Source of the DNA: SB25 sp050180705 | Lineage (GTDB): Bacteria; Bacteroidota; Bacteroidia; Bacteroidales; Tenuifilaceae | Assembly: GCA_050180705.1 (NCBI GenBank) | Contig: JBFXDX010000002.1 | Span: 399,517 to 463,516 of the forward strand | DNA: 64,000 nucleotides | Direction of reading: 5' to 3' | In this document: one piece after another, positions 61,041 through 64,000 of the stretch | How positions within the stretch are numbered: position 1 is the first letter of the stretch | Layout: every line of letters begins with the position of its first letter | Position numbers and translations under genes: made by a program | The notes under the pieces: model-generated | The model's input: only the letters and a program-made list of their open reading frames with translations | Told to the model about the DNA's origin: nothing | Databases searched by the model: none

Positions 61041-62021
61041 ATGAGTGAAATTGGTGTTTTAATGGTGATAATTGCCGTAAGTATTGTTGGCTTGTGGATT
61101 ATCTTCTATTTCGTACCAGTGGGACTATGGTTTCAGGCTCTAGTTTCAGGTGTACGTATATCTCTACTTCAATTAATTTTCATGCGTTGGAGAAAGGTGC
61201 CACCACGTATCATTGTTCAGGCTATGATTGAAGGTACAAAGGCTGGTTTAACTCTAAATCGAAACGAAATGGAGGCTCACTTCCTAGCGGGAGGTCGAGT
61301 TTCGAAAGTTGTTCATGCGCTTGTTTCTGCTCAAAAGGCGAATATTCCGCTCGATTTTAAAATGGCTACAGCTATCGATCTTGCAGGTCGTGATGTGTTT
61401 GAGGCTGTACAAATGTCAGTTAATCCAAAGGTTATTAATACTCCTCCTGTTACTGCTGTTGCTAAGGATGGTATTCAGTTAATCACCAAAGCAAGGGTAA
61501 CTGTTCGTGCTAATATAAAGCAATTAGTTGGTGGTGCTGGTGAAGAAACTATTCTTGCTCGTGTTGGCGAAGGTATTGTAACTGCTATTGGTTCATCGCT
61601 AAGCCACAAGGAAGTTTTGGAAAATCCCGATAAAATTTCGAAAACGGTTCTAAGTAAAGGCCTTGATGCTGGAACTGCATTCGAAATTCTTTCGATTGAT
61701 ATTGCTGATATTGATATTGGCCGTAACATTGGTGCCGTACTTCAAATGGATCAAGCTAATGCTGATAAAAACATTGCTCAGGCGAAGGCTGAGGAGCGTA
61801 GGGCTATGGCTGTTGCTTTGGAACAGGAAATGAAGGCAAAAGCGCAGGAAGCTCGTGCTAAGGTTATTGAGGCCGAGGCTCAAGTCCCGATGGCTATGGC
61901 AGAGGCATTCCGTAGTGGAAATTTAGGAATTATGGACTACTACAGAATGAAAAATATAGAAGCCGATACCAATATGAGGGATAATATTGCTAAGCCTGGA
62001 AATGATTCCAAAAAGAAATAA
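61041..62021 (+). CDS. floA: Flotillin-like protein FloA
   Basis: The 326-residue membrane scaffold protein has an N-terminal membrane helix (about 5-28, VIIAVSIVGLWIIFYF-like), then the PHB/SPFH domain (about 60-230; PPVTAVAKDGIQLITKARVTVRANI and VGEGIVTAIG) and an Ala/Glu-rich coiled coil (about 230-300; AKAEERRAMAVALEQEMKAKA). It organises membrane microdomains and interacts with the NfeD-like protein encoded directly before it. A strong terminator ends the run. Confidence 0.96.
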   Translation: MSEIGVLMVIIAVSIVGLWIIFYFVPVGLWFQALVSGVRISLLQLIFMRWRKVPPRIIVQAMIEGTKAGLTLNRNEMEAHFLAGGRVSKVVHALVSAQKANIPLDFKMATAIDLAGRDVFEAVQMSVNPKVINTPPVTAVAKDGIQLITKARVTVRANIKQLVGGAGEETILARVGEGIVTAIGSSLSHKEVLENPDKISKTVLSKGLDAGTAFEILSIDIADIDIGRNIGAVLQMDQANADKNIAQAKAEERRAMAVALEQEMKAKAQEARAKVIEAEAQVPMAMAEAFRSGNLGIMDYYRMKNIEADTNMRDNIAKPGNDSKKK

Positions 62022-62041
62022 ATTTTAATGGTCTAGAAATG

Positions 62042-62071
62042 AGAGGAGAGTAAATTTCTCCTCTTTTTTTT
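62042..62071 (+). terminator. Rho-independent terminator after floA
   Basis: AGAGGAGA pairs with TCTCCTCT around a 7-base loop, followed by seven T. Confidence 0.92.
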
Positions 62072-62081
62072 GCTAATATAT

Positions 62082-62112
62082 TTTGCACATTTCAGATGTT
62101 TTTATACTTTTG
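62082..62112 (+). promoter_or_regulatory. Bacteroidota-type promoter of the tRNA pair
   Basis: TTTG at 62082-62085 and TACTTTTG at 62105-62112 are 19 bases apart, just upstream of tRNA-Ser. Confidence 0.7.
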
Positions 62113-62165
62113 TCAGGCTTTTCAAAGACCACTAGCGGTTGAGAGAAGAATTTCAGTTGACCCAC

Positions 62166-62255
<90 letters not shown>

Positions 62256-62271
62256 AAAAAGGGCTATAGTT

Positions 62272-62346
<75 letters not shown>

Positions 62347-62351
62347 CAGAA

Positions 62352-62378
62352 AAAGGGAACGGAAACGTTCCCTTTTTT
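62352..62378 (+). terminator. Rho-independent terminator of the tRNA pair
   Basis: A perfect 10-bp stem AAAGGGAACG/CGTTCCCTTT with a GAAA loop is followed by a T run. Confidence 0.93.
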
Positions 62379-62549
62379 ATTTTAATCCTTTTCTTGTTAT
62401 CTCATTCGTTTCATGTTTCTGCGCTAATTAAAATTTTATTTGTTAAATATCTTATTTGGTGTTTTTGCTAACAAGTAGATTGCTAGTGTTTTGTGTGTTT
62501 GGGCAGCATTTATTGTCTTAAATCATCTTTTATAATTGGATTGCATTGC

Positions 62550-62574
62550 TATTTTTGCAGGTATAAAATTATAC
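62550..62574 (+). promoter_or_regulatory. Candidate promoter box and adjacent palindrome before the AraC regulator
   Basis: TATTTTTG (62550-62557) fits the -7 consensus, without a good TTTG upstream. The palindrome GTATAA-AA-TTATAC (62561-62574) begins almost at the expected transcription start and ends five bases before the ATG, where a repressor could bind. Confidence 0.45.
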
Positions 62575-62578
62575 CATC

Positions 62579-63775
62579 ATGGAAGTTGTATATCTCATTT
62601 GTGCTGCGATTCTCTTCTTTATTGGCGGTTCTTTTGTTCTAAAACAGAAAAAAACAGCAGCAGATCACATTGCCATTGCTTGGATAATCCTTGAACTCTT
62701 AACTCAGATTAGTTACTATCTGTTGGAAACCGGAGGATATTCTGCAAATGTGCATCTTTTTCAGGTAATATTTGGCACACATCTTCTTCATGCTCCTTTA
62801 TTGTACTTTTATATAGTTGCCCTTCTTGATAAAAATTTCTCGTTCTCGTGGAGAAGCCTGGTGCATTTAAGCCCATTGATTGTATTCTATGTAATTCATA
62901 CGCCAGAATTTGCAAAGAGTATGGGCGCAACGGTTTGTTCTAACCATTTCGGCTGTTATTTCCTAAACAAGCCTTGTAGCATGGTGTTTAATTTTTCGAA
63001 GTTGCTTCTAAATACGTTTTATGTGACTTTTACAATATTTACATATCGCGAGTTAGTTAGAGGCAAAGATAGGATTGGAGTAAATGAAAGGTTGGATAGA
63101 CAATGGGCCCGAATTCTTATTGGTGCTGCATTTGCATTAAATCTTGTAATTGTTGCAATTCGTTTGTTTGAGGTCAGCCAGATTCAGATTTTTACCTCTA
63201 AACTTTTTGTGATAAATATAGCAGCAACAGTGTTTGTGCTAATCTTTAGTTTTATAGGGGTGAACTTTAGAAACCTATATACATTTATGCACCTTGTTAC
63301 CGATTATTTCTCCAAGATGCGTGTGGCCGAGAAGGCTGTTTATAATTGTATTACTGATGCAATTGGTGTTTCGTGTGAGGAATCTGAGGCTTTTGGAATT
63401 TCAGAGGCTTTAATGGATAGGTATGTGCAGATTGTTAAAGAAAGCATGGAAAAACGGAAACTTTACTTAGAGCATCAGTTAACAAAATCGGATTTGAGTA
63501 AAAAGTTGAAGATTCCAGAGCATCATTTAGGGGCTGTTCTTAAGATTCGGATCGGAATGTCGTTCAATGACTTTATCAACTCATATAGGCTTGCCGATTT
63601 ACTTCAGAAATTGTCCGATTCAAGTAACGATAACTATACATTATTGGGTTTAGCTTACGATTGTGGGTTTAATTCAAAATCAACTTTCAATCGATATTTT
63701 AAGTCTCAAATGGGGGTGACACCCTCAGAATGGATGCGAAATTCTGGCAAAAATATTGAGACATCTCCAATGTGA
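62579..63775 (+). CDS. Membrane-anchored AraC-family regulator
   Basis: Residues about 1-230 form six or seven hydrophobic helices (for example VVYLICAAILFFIGGSFVL), a membrane sensor with no recognised ligand site. A linker leads to a C-terminal AraC helix-turn-helix pair (about 295-388; DLSKKLKIPEHHLGAVL and GLAYDCGFNSKSTFNRYF), with the usual F-K-x-x-x-G-x-T-P-S end. This 7TM/AraC layout is common in Bacteroidota. It is alone between the tRNA terminator and its own terminator; the next gene (exported) may be a target (inference). Confidence 0.9.
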   Translation: MEVVYLICAAILFFIGGSFVLKQKKTAADHIAIAWIILELLTQISYYLLETGGYSANVHLFQVIFGTHLLHAPLLYFYIVALLDKNFSFSWRSLVHLSPLIVFYVIHTPEFAKSMGATVCSNHFGCYFLNKPCSMVFNFSKLLLNTFYVTFTIFTYRELVRGKDRIGVNERLDRQWARILIGAAFALNLVIVAIRLFEVSQIQIFTSKLFVINIAATVFVLIFSFIGVNFRNLYTFMHLVTDYFSKMRVAEKAVYNCITDAIGVSCEESEAFGISEALMDRYVQIVKESMEKRKLYLEHQLTKSDLSKKLKIPEHHLGAVLKIRIGMSFNDFINSYRLADLLQKLSDSSNDNYTLLGLAYDCGFNSKSTFNRYFKSQMGVTPSEWMRNSGKNIETSPM

Positions 63776-63802
63776 TAAGATTTTGTTTTACAGATATTTT
63801 GG

Positions 63803-63834
63803 GGTGTCATTTTTTTTATGACACCTCTTTTTTT
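63803..63834 (+). terminator. Rho-independent terminator after the AraC regulator
   Basis: GGTGTCAT pairs with ATGACACC around a T-rich loop and is followed by a T-rich run. Confidence 0.9.
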
Positions 63835-63910
63835 TCGTTTTTTTTTAGATGATTCTTCATCGGTGTTTTTTTTTTATTCATTGCGCGTATAAAAACCTAA
63901 ACTTTAGCTT

Positions 63911-64000
63911 ATGAGAAAATATACTCTATCGATGTTTCTATTTTCTTGTCTTTTCTTTTTGACAGGAAATCTGTTTGCACAGTGGACAAGCAGAACTCTT
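63911..64000 (+). CDS. Exported protein, N-terminal fragment at the window end
   Basis: Thirty codons are visible, beginning RKYTLSMFLFSCLFFLTG after the ATG, with a probable cut after LFAQ; it is therefore an exported protein. Too little follows (QWTSRTL) to name a family. It sits about 77 bases after the terminator of the membrane-anchored AraC gene, whose target it could be. Confidence 0.75.
   Translation, partial: MRKYTLSMFLFSCLFFLTGNLFAQWTSRTL

Overview
The window is AT-rich chromosomal DNA from a member of the Bacteroidota, most likely class Bacteroidia (Bacteroidales or Marinilabiliales-like). The evidence is: promoters of the Bacteroidota type (a -7 box TAnnTTTG with TTTG about 19-21 bases upstream, seen before engB, rplY, the tRNA pair and the gene at 57443); almost no Shine-Dalgarno sequences; a two-component-type propeller/Y_Y_Y sensor; tandem small outer-membrane barrels beside uppS-bamA-skp-skp-murI; SPOR, TPR and PD40-like envelope proteins; and many lipoproteins. 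No phage, insertion sequence, plasmid gene or CRISPR array was seen. The genus cannot be fixed from sequence alone.

Layout. 1-7.2 kb (mostly +): an acyltransferase/GNAT fusion probably making an aminolipid, an M19 dipeptidase lipoprotein, engB, and the translation-linked run prs-rplY-pth-hslR. 7.2-19.6 kb (-): a flavin reductase, an MbfA-like ferritin/VIT iron exporter, a REP-like palindrome pair, cutC coupled to a large double-transglutaminase lipoprotein, bcp-recA, an envelope pair (duplicated-domain SPOR protein plus calcium-binding barrel), a TGS-type nucleoside kinase and murI. 19.7-27.3 kb (-): an envelope cluster, CBS protein, nadK, two small barrels, uppS, bamA and two Skp chaperones. 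27.3-38.7 kb: pdxJ with an esterase, an exonuclease with udk, manA, a SiaB-like kinase, a secreted YD-repeat-like protein, a large propeller/SpoIIE-phosphatase sensor, and an S9 peptidase lipoprotein.

38.7-46 kb (-): a membrane glycosyltransferase block (GT2 plus three multi-spanning GT-C-like proteins, one broken by an in-frame TAA), then an M28 peptidase. It lies between two closely related S9 peptidase genes on the + strand (36.6 and 46.2 kb). 48.4-50.1 kb: miaA, a small two-helix membrane protein and smpB. 50.2-57.1 kb (-): the least explained part. A PqqD-like protein, an ATP-grasp ligase and a decarboxylase-like PLP enzyme form one tight run. After a second REP-like pair comes a urea-transporter/M23-peptidase fusion coupled to a barrel protein and a TPR protein. 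57.4-64 kb (+): a TPR/propeller/double-SPOR protein, clpS, an NfeD-like protein, floA, tRNA-Ser(GCT), tRNA-Pro(TGG), a membrane-anchored AraC regulator, and the start of another exported protein.

Most of the window is ordinary core genome for translation, envelope assembly and cofactor metabolism. The best candidates for an undescribed system are the PqqD/ATP-grasp/PLP cassette with the urea-transporter/M23 operon beside it, the SiaB/SpoIIE signalling pair, and the double-transglutaminase/CutC operon. The broken GT-C gene and the two oppositely arranged REP-like pairs are the clearest signs of genome change.
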